Notes: generated from the letters alone by a model not told the origin. A stretch of DNA of 64,000 nt from Paenarthrobacter aurescens (GCF_041549525.1 NZ_CP157456.1:3968001-4032000); one strand, 5' to 3'; counted from the first letter of the stretch, positions 35,375 to 45,555 are shown. A program made the numbers and translations.

Positions 35375-36132
35375 GCACCCACTTCTTCGCAGATACCTCG
35401 GTCCTGCTGGGCCGTTCAATGCGGCACATTTTCCGCAGCGTTGACACCATCATCACCACCGCCATCACCCCGATCGCGCTGATGCTGCTGTTCGTGTACG
35501 TCTTCGGCGGCGCCATCAGGACCAACACCGAGAACTACGTGAACTACCTGCTCCCGGGCATCATGCTGATTGCCATTGCATCCGGGATCGCCTACACCGC
35601 AGTCCGGCTCTTCACAGACATGCAGAGCGGCATCTTTGAGCGGTTCCAGTCCATGCCGATTGCACGGTCAGCCGTTCTCTGGGCGCACGTGCTGACCTCG
35701 CTGGTGGCCAATGGGCTTTCACTGGTGATCATCGTAGTGGTGGCACTTCTCATGGGATTCCGCAGCCCGGCCAACGTCCTTGACTGGCTGGCAGTGGCGG
35801 GCATCCTGGCCCTGTTCACCTTGGCGCTGACCTGGATTGCGATCATCGCCGGCCTCTCGGCGAAGTCCGTTGATGGCGCGGGCGGGTTCTCCTATCCGTT
35901 GATCTTCCTGCCATTCATCAGCTCAGCATTCGTCCCCACCGAAACCATGCCGGGCCCGGTCCGGTGGTTCGCGGAAAACCAGCCCGTAACGTCCATTGTG
36001 AACACCATCCAGGATCTGCTCGCCCAGCGCCCGGTGGGCGGCGACATCTGGGTTGCGTTGGCCTGGTGCGCAGGAATCCTTGTGGTCTCCTACGCCTTTG
36101 CCACTGCTGCCTATAAGCGCAACATCGCCTGA
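35371..36132 (+). CDS. ABC-2 type permease (DrrB-like)
   Basis: This 253-residue permease has six transmembrane segments. NYLLPGIMLIAIASGIAYTAVRLFTDMQSGIFERFQSMPIARSAVLWAHVL is the ABC-2/DrrB signature with its coupling-helix EERFRSLP-like element (ERFQSMP). It overlaps the ATPase gene by four bases and forms the export channel with it. A terminator follows. Confidence 0.92.
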   Translation: MSTHFFADTSVLLGRSMRHIFRSVDTIITTAITPIALMLLFVYVFGGAIRTNTENYVNYLLPGIMLIAIASGIAYTAVRLFTDMQSGIFERFQSMPIARSAVLWAHVLTSLVANGLSLVIIVVVALLMGFRSPANVLDWLAVAGILALFTLALTWIAIIAGLSAKSVDGAGGFSYPLIFLPFISSAFVPTETMPGPVRWFAENQPVTSIVNTIQDLLAQRPVGGDIWVALAWCAGILVVSYAFATAAYKRNIA

Positions 36133-36155
36133 ATCCTCGGGCTATCACTAGGGCT

Positions 36156-36185
36156 AAAGCTCCTCTTTTCCGCAAGAGGGGCTTT
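36156..36185 (+). terminator. Terminator of the padR-ABC operon
   Basis: AAAGCTCCTCTT (36156-36167) and AAGAGGGGCTTT (36174-36185) form a 12-bp stem with one G-U pair and a 6-nt loop, 23 bases after the permease stop. Confidence 0.8.
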
Positions 36186-36294
36186 CGCCATGCAGACCGA
36201 TTCGCCATTGCTCGGACATTAGCTATAACTTTATCGAACAGATTTGTAACGGCCGTCACTATTATGGCGGTTCCTTCGAAGGGTTCTAGAACTA

Positions 36295-37755
36295 ATGTCC
36301 GACCAGACAACACCGGAGCTGCTCCGCGCCTCCAGCAGGGACAGCGAGCCCCACCTGTCACGCTCGCTCAGCAACCGCCACATCCAACTCCTGGCTATTG
36401 GCGGTGCTATTGGAACCGGCCTCTTCATGGGCTCCGGCAAAACCATCTCCGTTGCCGGTCCATCCGTGATCTTCGTGTACATGATCATCGGCTTCATGCT
36501 CTTCTTCGTCATGCGAGCCATGGGCCAGCTGCTGTTGTCCAACCTGAACTACAAGTCCTTCAGCGACTTCGCCGGGGATCTTCTGGGGCCCTGGGCGGGC
36601 TTCTTCACCGGCTGGACGTACTGGTTCTGCTGGGTAGTGACGGGCGTGGCAGACGTCATTGCAATCGCAGGCTACGCGGACGAACTCTGGCCGGGAATCC
36701 AGCTCTGGATCCCGGGGCTGGCCACCATCATCATCCTGCTCCTGCTGAACCTTCCCACGGTGAAGGCCTTCGGTGAGACCGAGTTCTGGTTCGCGCTGAT
36801 CAAGATCATTGCAATCGTGGCCCTGATTGTTGTGGGCCTGGTGATGATCTTCACCGGCTTCCAGTCCAACGCAGGAACGGCCAGCTTCACCAACCTGTGG
36901 AGCCATGGCGGATTCTTCCCCAAGGAATTCATGGGGTTTGTGGCCGGTTTCCAGATCGCCGTCTTCGCGTTTGTGGGCATCGAACTGGTGGGCACTGCCG
37001 CCGCCGAAACCAAGAACCCGGAGCACAACCTCCCCCGCGCCATCAACGCAATTCCCCTGCGCGTTATGCTCTTCTACGTAGGCGCCCTCATCATCCTCAT
37101 GTCCGTCACGCCGTGGACCGAGTTCAAAGCCGGCCAGAGCCCGTTCATTGCCATGTTCTCCCTGGCAGGACTGGGAATGGCGGCCACCGTGGTCAACCTC
37201 GTGGTCCTGACCTCAGCTATGTCCTCCGCCAACTCGGGCATCTACTCAACGTCCCGCATGGTTTACGGCTTGGCCAACGACGGCGACGCACCCAAGCTCT
37301 TCGGCCGTCTTTCCAGCCGCAAAGTACCTCAAAATGCACTGTTCCTGTCCTGCGTTCTGTTGCTGGCCGGCGTCGCACTCCTGTACGCAGGCAAGGACGT
37401 GGGCGTGGCGTTCGACATGGTGACCACGGTGTCCGCAGTCTGCTTCATGTTCGTCTGGTCCATCATCCTGGCCAGTTACCTCGTGTACCGCAAACGCCGC
37501 CCCGAACAGCACGCAGCCTCACCGTTCAAGATGCCCGGCGGCATCCCCATGGTGTGGGTGGTGTTCGCGTTCTTCGCATTCCTGGTGTGGGCGCTGACCA
37601 CCCAGCCGGATACGCTCACGGCCCTGCTGGTGACGCCCATCTGGTTCGCCATCCTCGGCGTGGCCTATGGAATCGTCCGCAGAACGCCCCTGCACCAGGC
37701 CCGAGTGGCTGAATGGAAGGCCATGGCTGAAGGAGAAACCGCGGCTACACGCTAA
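36295..37755 (+). CDS. cycA: D-serine/D-alanine/glycine permease
   Basis: This 486-residue APC-family permease has twelve transmembrane segments. The N-terminal part (SRSLSNRHIQLLAIGGAIGTGLFMGSGKTI, then AGPSVIFVYMIIGFMLFFVMRAMG) and FTGWTYWFCWVVTGVADV are very close to E. coli CycA as I remember it. It imports glycine and D-alanine/D-serine with protons. The ribosome site is weak (GAAGG well upstream of the ATG). It stands alone, between two terminators. Confidence 0.9.
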   Translation: MSDQTTPELLRASSRDSEPHLSRSLSNRHIQLLAIGGAIGTGLFMGSGKTISVAGPSVIFVYMIIGFMLFFVMRAMGQLLLSNLNYKSFSDFAGDLLGPWAGFFTGWTYWFCWVVTGVADVIAIAGYADELWPGIQLWIPGLATIIILLLLNLPTVKAFGETEFWFALIKIIAIVALIVVGLVMIFTGFQSNAGTASFTNLWSHGGFFPKEFMGFVAGFQIAVFAFVGIELVGTAAAETKNPEHNLPRAINAIPLRVMLFYVGALIILMSVTPWTEFKAGQSPFIAMFSLAGLGMAATVVNLVVLTSAMSSANSGIYSTSRMVYGLANDGDAPKLFGRLSSRKVPQNALFLSCVLLLAGVALLYAGKDVGVAFDMVTTVSAVCFMFVWSIILASYLVYRKRRPEQHAASPFKMPGGIPMVWVVFAFFAFLVWALTTQPDTLTALLVTPIWFAILGVAYGIVRRTPLHQARVAEWKAMAEGETAATR

Positions 37756-37776
37756 GTTACAAACCCTGAGAAACCA

Positions 37777-37810
37777 CGACGTCGGCACCCTGGCTTGGGT
37801 GCCGACGTCG
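37777..37810. terminator. Terminator between cycA and the LPXTG gene
   Basis: CGACGTCGGCACCC (37777-37790) pairs perfectly with 37797-37810, giving a 14-bp stem and a 6-nt loop. It lies between convergent genes. A truncated relative occurs at 53826-53855. Confidence 0.85.
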
Positions 37811-37837
37811 CTGGTTTAACTCACCTCAGGCCCCGCG

Positions 37838-40800
37838 TTAGGCGCTCCGCCGGCGACTGGCCACCAGCGCCAAGCAACCAGCAATCAGAAGCACTGCAGC
37901 GCCGGCAAGCCCCACCATGACGCCGGTGGCTCCGGTGTCCGGGAGTTCGTCCGTGGCAGGGAGGGGCGTCACAGCAGGAGCGGGAGCAGCCCCGGTGGGC
38001 GGAATTTCACTGGGCGGAATTTCACTGGGTGGAGTTGCAGTCGGTTGAATAACTGAAGGGACGGGCGGCACAACTGCCACCTGCTCTACTACAACCTCCC
38101 CCGAGTCAGTCCCAGTGGGCCCTTCCCCTCCCGGCACCGTTGCCGAGGCAACCACCACGTTGATGTAGGACTCAGTGACGTTGGCTTGTGCAATTACCCG
38201 GCTGACCGTCTCCCCCGGGGCCAGAGTGGCTACCGGCTCAATGGCCCCCAGTGCGGGGTCGTCGAATCGGACATCCGTCAGCACCGTGTTGCCGGTGTTG
38301 GTCACGCTGAGTTGCCAGTAAACCATTTCATTCGGGCTGATATTCACGGCCTCGCTCCATGGACCTTCCTGGTGCGTGGAGACCAGCTTGTCCACCTTCA
38401 GCCCAGGCACGGCACCGAAGTAGTAGGAATCGTCAGAGGCACTCAGGTCCGGACCACCAAGCGGGTTTGCGGCCGCTGCCTGCACAGTGTTCTTGTACTG
38501 TCCCTCAACAGCCTTGCCCTGAGCCGACAACTCAACAGAGGCACCGGGCGCCAACGAGGGAATCTTCCCGGAGAACACCTCACGGCCGGCGCTGTCCTTA
38601 TCAACCACCAGCACATCCTTGAGAGCTACATCGCCAGTGTTCGTCACGGTGTAGGACCACTTCACGTCACTGCCGGGAAGCACCTGCGGTCCCGGAGCGG
38701 CCTTAACATCCTCTCCATTGGTTTTCTTTTCGATAGCCAACGCAGAAGTACCCGCTATATTCACAGCAGCCTCGTTAGTGGCAAACTGCACCGACTGCCC
38801 GTTATACGTTCCTGTGGCGACGAGTACGTTGCTCGCCTTCTCTCCGAAGCCTGGATTTCCCAACACCTTGGTGGGAACCAGCAGGGTGAAATCTTCGCCG
38901 GTGGCCAGGACGTCAATCACCACCCGGAAGGCCGTGGCGTTGGCCGGATCAGTGGTCCAAACACCCGAGGTGGCATCCGTGGCGTCAGTGGAATACTCAA
39001 TCTTTGCCCCCTCCGGGGCGCCGGTTACGGCTCCGGACAGGACGACGTCGAAATCGTCATTTGTTGCCACAGCCGGCAAACGGTCAAAGAAGTTGGCCCC
39101 GGTAATGGGGTTGGGCAGGACGTTACTGACGTAAATCTGCCAGAACGCCGAGTCGTCAACGGTGGTGGCCAAGGACCAGGGACCTGTTTCCGAGGAACCG
39201 GACAGTTTATCGAGCAGCAAGCCCCCGGCGGTGTTGATGGATATCCGGCCGGTTGCTTTGGCGATGCTTGTCCGCGCAGCATCAAAATTGTGGATGTCTT
39301 CACCGAAGAAGGGCGCGTAGCCGATCATCGGCACTGTTTGCTCAGCTGTGCCGCCGTGTGCCCGCTCGATGAAACGCTGATCTCCTGTTGAGGCATACGA
39401 TTCCACCTGGATGGATGAGGCAGAGGGGTTGTAGGCCTTGGCAAGGACCGTAACAGGGATGAGGTACTGCCACCCTGTGTTTTCAACCTTGCGATGAGAA
39501 GCTTCCCTCGGGTCCCTCATGGGGCTGATGTGATCGAACGTGAAGGTTACAACCTGCACCTCACATCCCGCGGCATCAGTGACCCGCGAGGTGGAATCGA
39601 CCGTCACGCCGTTCCCGATTGCCGGGATGGGCTCCACTCCCACCACAACGTCCGTCACGGGAGTGATGGTCTTGCTGGGATCGTAGAGGACTCCGCACGG
39701 CAGCACTACGGACATCACTGCATCCTGGTAGGTTTCGGAGGGATTTTGGTTGACGATGCCAGCCTTGATGGTGCCGGCATCACCCACGCTCAGGACCGTT
39801 GGAGCCGAGACGTTGGTGGTCAGGTACACCGAATCCACCGGGCTGAAGACGTCAGAGGCCTGACCCGTCAGCCCGCCCGCTTTCAAAGTGGCAGTGTTGT
39901 TCACCGGCCCTGGTGCAATACCCGCAGGGCTGTCCGGAGCAACCACGCCGTCGGTGACGTCACGGAAGACCGGCACGCTTCCCACAGTGACCCGCACTTC
40001 CGAACCAACCGGCACGGACTCAGCGCCGGGTGCAACAGAGATTCGCCACCCTGTCAGGGTGGAGCCCGGCGGCACGTTGAGGGTGTTGTTCCCGCCGAAC
40101 AACTCCCAACTGTTTGAACCTGTGTTCTGTACGGTCAGCGACAAGTTGGTGCTGGTAGTGGGCTTGGCGGGCGTGAAGCTCTGCCACGCATCGGAGAAAT
40201 CGGTCTGGTACTCCAGCGTGTAGGGAAGGTCCTCCGTAGCCAACACAGGACTGAAAACCGCGTTGATGGCGGTGACATCGTTATGGTGGAACCACTCTTC
40301 AGACGGGCCGCCGCTTGTACCGCTATCGGTAATAACGAGGTCCTCGGCCCGTGGGCTGTCCCTGGGCCCGAGGTAGGAGGCATTGACGTAGGTGCTCCTG
40401 GCGATCATTCCTGCCGAGGTTCGGCCTCCCGAATATTTCTCGATCGCCGTTGTTACCCCACCACCGGGACTGAAGACAGGCCCTTGCGAAGCAGCGGGCT
40501 TGCCGGCCCTGACCACACCGTTGGCGTCCGTGGTCTCCAGGGTCACGGTATTGACCGGGGGCCTCTGGCCGTCTTCCCAACCAGCAACATCCCGGGGATA
40601 CCGGACGGTGAGCCAGATGCCGGTGTTGCTCCGGTCCAAGCAGTATCCGGTGTGGTCGTACCGCTCGTTGTGGGTCCAGGTGGCTTGGGGCCACGCGCTC
40701 GTGTCCCAGGAGCCCAGACCGGTGGAAGCGGAAGCGAACTCTGCACCGGCGGGAAAGACATCAGTGAGTTTCTGTGCGTAAGCGGAAAAACTCAGGTAGC

Positions 40801-41482
40801 TTTCCTCCGAGCACACGTTGAACCGGTAGGTCACCTCACGGCGGGTGGATCCAGTGATGGTGGTGGCCATTTTCTGCGCCCGATAGTCATGGGGGCCGGT
40901 GACTTTTGACGTGACCGGCCCGGACGTTACCTGGCCGCTGGGTCCGCCCGTACCGGTCATCACCGTGTTCAACGGAAAACCCTCATACTTTTTCTCGTTG
41001 TCCACCTGCGAGACCGTGTACACCACGCTGAGGAGGTCCTCGGTAGTCTCGTTGAGGATCATGCTCAGCACGCGGGTAGCCGGATCATAACTATGGCTCA
41101 ATACCGGCGACGAAGTACCGGTGGGGAGCCCCGCGAATGTAGTGCCCTCCGGGAGCGTTGTGGTCATTGCTACGCCACTTGCCGGATGGGACGCATCAAC
41201 ACCGGTGAAATCAACAGTGGCGGTGTAGTTGTAGTTCTGGCTCAGCGGCACCGTTTCCGGGGCAGAGAGGGAAATGGTGAAGTCTCCGGCGGCCGCCATT
41301 GCCGGAGAGACTCCCAGCATCAGCGATCCCGCACCCACCACCACGGCCAGGGCCGCCGCCGGAGTCCGCATCACAGCGCGTTGCCGTGACGGGGGTATCC
41401 GAGGTATGACCGTGGAGTCCTTCCTCGGACCCGGCGTCTTTTCACGCCGGCCGAAACGGCCCCATGACAGTGATACGGACAT
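37838..41482 (-). CDS. LPXTG-anchored surface protein with DUF11-like repeats
   Basis: This 1214-residue cell-wall protein has a long basic N-region, then a hydrophobic signal core (AAALAVVVGAGSLMLGVSPAMAAA, about residues 42-65). The middle contains several immunoglobulin-like modules, and the last two are DUF11-type (WSYTVTNTGDVALKDVLVVDKD, then WQLSVTNTGNTVLTDVRFDD). A Pro-rich hinge with two EIPPS copies and one EIPPT leads to ELPDTGATG, a hydrophobic helix and a basic tail (SRRRSA), a complete sortase signal. GGGAG precedes the ATG. No sortase gene is in the window. Adhesion is plausible but unproven. Confidence 0.9.
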   Translation of the reverse strand: MSVSLSWGRFGRREKTPGPRKDSTVIPRIPPSRQRAVMRTPAAALAVVVGAGSLMLGVSPAMAAAGDFTISLSAPETVPLSQNYNYTATVDFTGVDASHPASGVAMTTTLPEGTTFAGLPTGTSSPVLSHSYDPATRVLSMILNETTEDLLSVVYTVSQVDNEKKYEGFPLNTVMTGTGGPSGQVTSGPVTSKVTGPHDYRAQKMATTITGSTRREVTYRFNVCSEESYLSFSAYAQKLTDVFPAGAEFASASTGLGSWDTSAWPQATWTHNERYDHTGYCLDRSNTGIWLTVRYPRDVAGWEDGQRPPVNTVTLETTDANGVVRAGKPAASQGPVFSPGGGVTTAIEKYSGGRTSAGMIARSTYVNASYLGPRDSPRAEDLVITDSGTSGGPSEEWFHHNDVTAINAVFSPVLATEDLPYTLEYQTDFSDAWQSFTPAKPTTSTNLSLTVQNTGSNSWELFGGNNTLNVPPGSTLTGWRISVAPGAESVPVGSEVRVTVGSVPVFRDVTDGVVAPDSPAGIAPGPVNNTATLKAGGLTGQASDVFSPVDSVYLTTNVSAPTVLSVGDAGTIKAGIVNQNPSETYQDAVMSVVLPCGVLYDPSKTITPVTDVVVGVEPIPAIGNGVTVDSTSRVTDAAGCEVQVVTFTFDHISPMRDPREASHRKVENTGWQYLIPVTVLAKAYNPSASSIQVESYASTGDQRFIERAHGGTAEQTVPMIGYAPFFGEDIHNFDAARTSIAKATGRISINTAGGLLLDKLSGSSETGPWSLATTVDDSAFWQIYVSNVLPNPITGANFFDRLPAVATNDDFDVVLSGAVTGAPEGAKIEYSTDATDATSGVWTTDPANATAFRVVIDVLATGEDFTLLVPTKVLGNPGFGEKASNVLVATGTYNGQSVQFATNEAAVNIAGTSALAIEKKTNGEDVKAAPGPQVLPGSDVKWSYTVTNTGDVALKDVLVVDKDSAGREVFSGKIPSLAPGASVELSAQGKAVEGQYKNTVQAAAANPLGGPDLSASDDSYYFGAVPGLKVDKLVSTHQEGPWSEAVNISPNEMVYWQLSVTNTGNTVLTDVRFDDPALGAIEPVATLAPGETVSRVIAQANVTESYINVVVASATVPGGEGPTGTDSGEVVVEQVAVVPPVPSVIQPTATPPSEIPPSEIPPTGAAPAPAVTPLPATDELPDTGATGVMVGLAGAAVLLIAGCLALVASRRRSA

Positions 41483-41644
41483 TCAGTGCTCCCTTGCTAG
41501 TCCCGGGCCACCGTCCCGGCGGCATGCAACGCGGCGCGAGGGGCGGGGTAAACCGGCATTTCAATAAGTGAGCGTTCGCTCTCTCTTATTGCTAGTGGGG
41601 GAGGTCCCGGAATCGTGACGAAGAGTTTTGGGGTCGCAGCCGTA

Positions 41645-41653
41645 TGTGGATAA
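41645..41653 (-). repeat. TTATCCACA (DnaA-box sequence), copy 2
   Basis: The minus strand reads TTATCCACATA here, in the gap between the LPXTG gene and the siderophore ATPase gene. It is one of three intergenic copies of this 11-mer in the window. Confidence 0.5.
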
Positions 41654-41678
41654 CCCTGGAGCGGGATGCGGAAAAGCG

Positions 41679-42437
41679 TCAGGCGAAGTACACGCCGATG
41701 CGGTTGCCGTCGATTTCTTCAATGCGAATATCGATGTCGTAGACATCGTGCAGCATCCCGGCGCGCATGATGTCCGAGGGCGTGCCCTGATGAATGAGCC
41801 GGCCGTTTTTCATGGCCAGGATGGTGTCCGAATAGCAGGATGCAAAGTTGATGTCGTGGACCACCAGCACGATCGTCTTCCCGAGCTCGTCGGCCAGTCG
41901 CCGCAACAGCCGCATCATCTCCACGGAGTGTTTCATGTCCAGATTGTTCAGGGGCTCGTCGAGCAACAGGTATTCGGTGTCCTGCGCCAGGACCATCGCA
42001 ATATAGGCCCGTTGCCGCTGTCCCCCGGAGAGCTCATCCACGAACTTGTCCGCCATGGATGTCAGGTCCAGCTGCCGGATGGCTTCCTCAACGTGCTCGA
42101 GGTCCTCCACCGTGGGACGTCCGCCGCTGTGCGGGAAGCGTCCGAATGCCACAAGATCCCGCACGGTCAAACGCATGGTGAGGTGGTTTTCCTGCCGAAG
42201 GATGGCCATGGTCCTGGCCAGTTCCTTGCTGGGAGTTGCCGTGACATCCAAGCCGGCAACGGACACTCCCCCTGAATCCATGGGCTGCAGGCGGCTGATC
42301 AGGGAGAGCAGCGTGGACTTGCCGGCACCGTTGGGTCCGATGATGGAGGTGATGCCGCCGCGGGGAATTTCGCAGCTCACATCGTCCAGCACGGTGGTGC
42401 CGCCGTAGCGCTTGGTGACGTTGCGGACAGTGATCAT
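41679..42437 (-). CDS. Siderophore ABC transporter ATP-binding protein (FecE/ViuC-like)
   Basis: This 252-residue ATPase has Walker A GPNGAGKSTLL, signature LSGGQRQRAYIAMVLAQ, Walker B YLLLDEPLNNLDM and switch His in IVLVVHDINFAS. This combination is that of ferric-siderophore importers. It is the last gene of a four-gene minus-strand operon (binding protein, two permeases, ATPase). Confidence 0.93.
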   Translation of the reverse strand: MITVRNVTKRYGGTTVLDDVSCEIPRGGITSIIGPNGAGKSTLLSLISRLQPMDSGGVSVAGLDVTATPSKELARTMAILRQENHLTMRLTVRDLVAFGRFPHSGGRPTVEDLEHVEEAIRQLDLTSMADKFVDELSGGQRQRAYIAMVLAQDTEYLLLDEPLNNLDMKHSVEMMRLLRRLADELGKTIVLVVHDINFASCYSDTILAMKNGRLIHQGTPSDIMRAGMLHDVYDIDIRIEEIDGNRIGVYFA

Positions 42438-42462
42438 GGGCAGAGCCCACTCATCTCAGAGG

Positions 42463-43515
42463 TCATTTCAAGGAACCTTTCAACAACAGGTAAAGGAAAA
42501 GAATGCCGCCGGTGAACTCAATGATCACGCTCAGGGCAGTGGCAAACCCGAACACGCGCTCCAACAGCAGCTGGCCACCTACCAGCGCAATGGCACCGAT
42601 CAGGACCACTATCGGCAGCAGCCAGGCGTGCCGGAAACCACGGCAGAGCTGATAACCGAGGCTGACCACCAGGAGCCCGAAGAACGTCACCGGGCCCACC
42701 AATGCCGTGGAAACAGCCACCAGCAGCGAGCACGCGAGAAGCACCCGCATCACCACGCGCTTGTGGTCCACCCCCACGTTGATGGCCACTTCGCGGCCCA
42801 GCGCCAGGACATCCAAGGTATGCCGCATGCGCCACACGCCGATGCACACCAGGGCGATCAGCGCGGCGGAAACAGCCAGCAGTCCCGGGTCCACGTTGTT
42901 GAAGCTGGCGAAGAACAGATCCTGGAGGATGATGAATTCGCTGGGTTCCATGAGCCGCTGCAGGAGCGAGGAAAAGCCGCGGAACAAGGTTCCCAGAACA
43001 ATACCCACGAGCAACAGCAGGTGCAGCGATCGCGTGGCCCCGGTGAACATCCAGCGGTACAGGAATACGCTGAATCCCACCATCAGCAGGATTTCCAGCC
43101 CGAACTTGAGCGTTGATGGAGCGGTGGCCAGTGTGGCTGCGCCTGCCACGAACGCCAGTGCGGTTTGCACCAGGATGTACAGCGAATCGAACCCCATGAT
43201 GGACGGCGTCAGGATCCGGTTGGCCGTCACGGTCTGGAACAACAGCGTGGAAACGCCCACCGCCACGGCTACCAGCAGCATGGCAGAGACCTTGATGGCC
43301 CTCCGCGGCAGCACGTAGGCGATGTTGCCTCTAAGATCGATCGTCAGGAAAACGGCAACAAGCACGACGGCGGCAATCGCCAGGATGCCGATGACCAGTC
43401 CCGGTGGGGTGCTGCGGATTTTCCCGCGCCAGCGTGCCGGGGCGAACCAGCGTGTGCGCTTGGAAACGGGAGGACCCGGCTCCAGGGATGAGGGAGCCAC
43501 GAACGTTTCAGGCAT
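42463..43515 (-). CDS. Siderophore ABC transporter permease 2 (FecCD family)
   Basis: This 350-residue permease has nine or ten transmembrane segments. LGREVAINVGVDHKRVVMRVLLACSLLVAVSTALVGPVTFFGLLVVSLGYQL contains the FecCD coupling region and the conserved G-FFGL motif. An N-terminal extension of about 40 polar residues precedes the first helix. It overlaps the other permease gene by eight bases. Confidence 0.92.
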   Translation of the reverse strand: MPETFVAPSSLEPGPPVSKRTRWFAPARWRGKIRSTPPGLVIGILAIAAVVLVAVFLTIDLRGNIAYVLPRRAIKVSAMLLVAVAVGVSTLLFQTVTANRILTPSIMGFDSLYILVQTALAFVAGAATLATAPSTLKFGLEILLMVGFSVFLYRWMFTGATRSLHLLLLVGIVLGTLFRGFSSLLQRLMEPSEFIILQDLFFASFNNVDPGLLAVSAALIALVCIGVWRMRHTLDVLALGREVAINVGVDHKRVVMRVLLACSLLVAVSTALVGPVTFFGLLVVSLGYQLCRGFRHAWLLPIVVLIGAIALVGGQLLLERVFGFATALSVIIEFTGGILFLYLLLKGSLK

Positions 43516-44515
43516 TGCGTTTCCTCAAGAGCAGGAAGAGGAACAGGATTGCCCCCAGGACGGACATGACCATCCCTACCGGCACTTCATAGGGGAAGCG
43601 GATGGTCCGGCCGATGATGTCGCAGACCAGCACAAACGCTGCCCCGAAGAGCGCGGTCCAGGGCACCGCACGGCGGAGGTTGTCGCCAAAGATCAGGGAA
43701 ACGATGTTGGGAACCACCAAGCCGAGGAACGGGACTGCACCCACCGTGGTGACTACCACAGCCGAGATCAGCGAGACGATCATCAGCCCCAGCCGCATGG
43801 TACGGGCGTAATTCAGGCCCAGGTTGGTGGTGAAGTCCTGCCCCATCCCGGCCACCGTGAAGCGGTCGGCAGCCAAAAGGCCCACCAACACCAGGACAGC
43901 CACGATCCACAGCAGTTCATACCGGCCGCGGAGAACGCCGGAGAAGTCTCCGATCATCCAGTTGCTGAGGGTTTGGAGGAGGTCGAACCGGTAGGCAAAG
44001 AAGGTAGTGACGGCTGCAATGACGCCGCCCAGCATGATGCCCACCAAGGGAATGAGCAGGGTGTTGCGGGCCGGAAGCCTGCGAAGGATCGCCAGGAAGA
44101 GCGCGGTGCCCAGGATGGCAAACACCGAAGCCACCAGCATCTTGGTGAGAATGGGAGAGTCCGGAGCCATCACGGTGACTACCAGGATGCCTAGTGTGGC
44201 CGACTCCACGGTGCCCACTGTGGACGGCTCAACGAAGCGGTTCCGGGCCATGAGTTGCATAATCAATCCGGCAACCGCAACCGCCATCCCGGCCAGGACC
44301 ACAGCCAAGGTGCGCGGCACCCGGGAGACCCAAAAGATTTCCCAGGCACCGGCGTCGTTCGCCAACAAGGCGGGCAGCGAAACATCGCTGACGCCCACGA
44401 AGATGCTGCCCACGGCGATCACCAGCACAACGGCAGCAGCCGCAACCAAACGGGCGGTCCCGCCAGTCCGGTTGCGGCTTGCTGCGGCCGTGGGACGCAC
44501 GGCTGTAGTTGTCAC
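43508..44515 (-). CDS. Siderophore ABC transporter permease 1 (FecCD family)
   Basis: This 335-residue permease has about ten transmembrane segments. SRVPRTLAVVLAGMAVAVAGLIMQ and NRFVEPSTVG are N-terminal family signatures, with GAVPFLGLVVPNIVSLIFG near the C-terminus. It forms a heterodimer with the following gene, and the eight-base overlap supports coupled synthesis. Confidence 0.93.
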   Translation of the reverse strand: MTTTAVRPTAAASRNRTGGTARLVAAAAVVLVIAVGSIFVGVSDVSLPALLANDAGAWEIFWVSRVPRTLAVVLAGMAVAVAGLIMQLMARNRFVEPSTVGTVESATLGILVVTVMAPDSPILTKMLVASVFAILGTALFLAILRRLPARNTLLIPLVGIMLGGVIAAVTTFFAYRFDLLQTLSNWMIGDFSGVLRGRYELLWIVAVLVLVGLLAADRFTVAGMGQDFTTNLGLNYARTMRLGLMIVSLISAVVVTTVGAVPFLGLVVPNIVSLIFGDNLRRAVPWTALFGAAFVLVCDIIGRTIRFPYEVPVGMVMSVLGAILFLFLLLRKRNA

Positions 44516-44541
44516 GTCAGGTTTTCAGGTGGTGCAGAAGA

Positions 44542-45492
44542 TCAGGCGACGGACCCGGCCACTGCCGTGACCATGGCCTGGACGTTGTTCAGGCCATAGC
44601 CCACGATGTACCAGCCGGCGGGATCGAGGTTGACGATCTTGTTGTTCTTGGCAGCATTGGTGGACTTCACGAGCTCGTTGTCCAGAATCGGGTTGGCAGT
44701 GGAGCCTGCGGTGCCGATCGCGGTGTCGCGGTTGATGACGTAGAGGATGTCCGGGTTGGTTTCCTTGATGTATTCGAAGGAAACAGCCTCGCCGTGGGAG
44801 CCCTCGCTCTTGACGTCAGCGGCAGTGGGGACGCCCAGGACGTCGTGGATGATGCCAAAGCGTGAGCCTGCGCCGTAAGCGGTGACTTCGCCGCCGGAGG
44901 TGAGGACGATCAAGCCCTTTCCGGCCGTAGCAGCCTTGGCCTTGGTGTCGTCAACCGTCTTGTCCACCTCCGCGAGCTTGGAGGCGACTTCGTCTTCCTT
45001 CTTGAAGATCTTGCCGAGCTTCTCCGTCTGGGCCTTGAAGCTTTCCATGGGCTTTGCGGCGTCCACGGAGAGATCGATGGTGGGGGCGATCTTGCTCAGT
45101 TCCTCATAGGCCCCAGCGGTGCGGCCGGAAACGATGATGAGGTCCGGGGCTGCGGAGCTGACGGCTTCAAAGTCGGGTTCCTTGAGTGAACCAACCTTGG
45201 CGTACTTGGCCTCGGAGAACTTCTTCAGCGCTTCCGGGTAGCTGGCCTCGGGGACACCGGTGGGCTCCACGCCGAGCGCGTTCATGGTGTCCAGAACGCC
45301 AAGATCGAAGGTGACAACCTTCGCCGGGTTCACGGGAACGTTGGCCGTGGAACCCTGGGCGTGCTCGATGGTGATGGTGCTGGCTTCCTCGGGCTGCGAG
45401 GACGCCGTTGCCCCGCCTCCACATGCCGTAACGGTCAGCAAGGCTGCGCCTGCAGCCAGTGCCCCGATGTAGCTCGACAGCCTCTTTTTCAC
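44542..45492 (-). CDS. Siderophore-binding lipoprotein
   Basis: This 316-residue FepB/FhuD-fold lipoprotein has a signal peptide with lipobox TACGGG near residue 24. The mature part has VVTFDLGVLDTMNALGVEPTGVPEA and APDLIIVSGRTAGAYEELSKIAPTIDLS, typical of periplasmic-binding domain class III proteins. The start is GTG at 45492 with GGAG upstream. It is the first gene of the operon, directly behind a DtxR/IdeR-type box. Confidence 0.92.
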   Translation of the reverse strand: MKKRLSSYIGALAAGAALLTVTACGGGATASSQPEEASTITIEHAQGSTANVPVNPAKVVTFDLGVLDTMNALGVEPTGVPEASYPEALKKFSEAKYAKVGSLKEPDFEAVSSAAPDLIIVSGRTAGAYEELSKIAPTIDLSVDAAKPMESFKAQTEKLGKIFKKEDEVASKLAEVDKTVDDTKAKAATAGKGLIVLTSGGEVTAYGAGSRFGIIHDVLGVPTAADVKSEGSHGEAVSFEYIKETNPDILYVINRDTAIGTAGSTANPILDNELVKSTNAAKNNKIVNLDPAGWYIVGYGLNNVQAMVTAVAGSVA

Positions 45493-45555
45493 GCCGGTAC
45501 TCCACTCACTAATAAGTCACAGTTGTGTTGCCTAATTGCTTTTTGACTCTATTAG

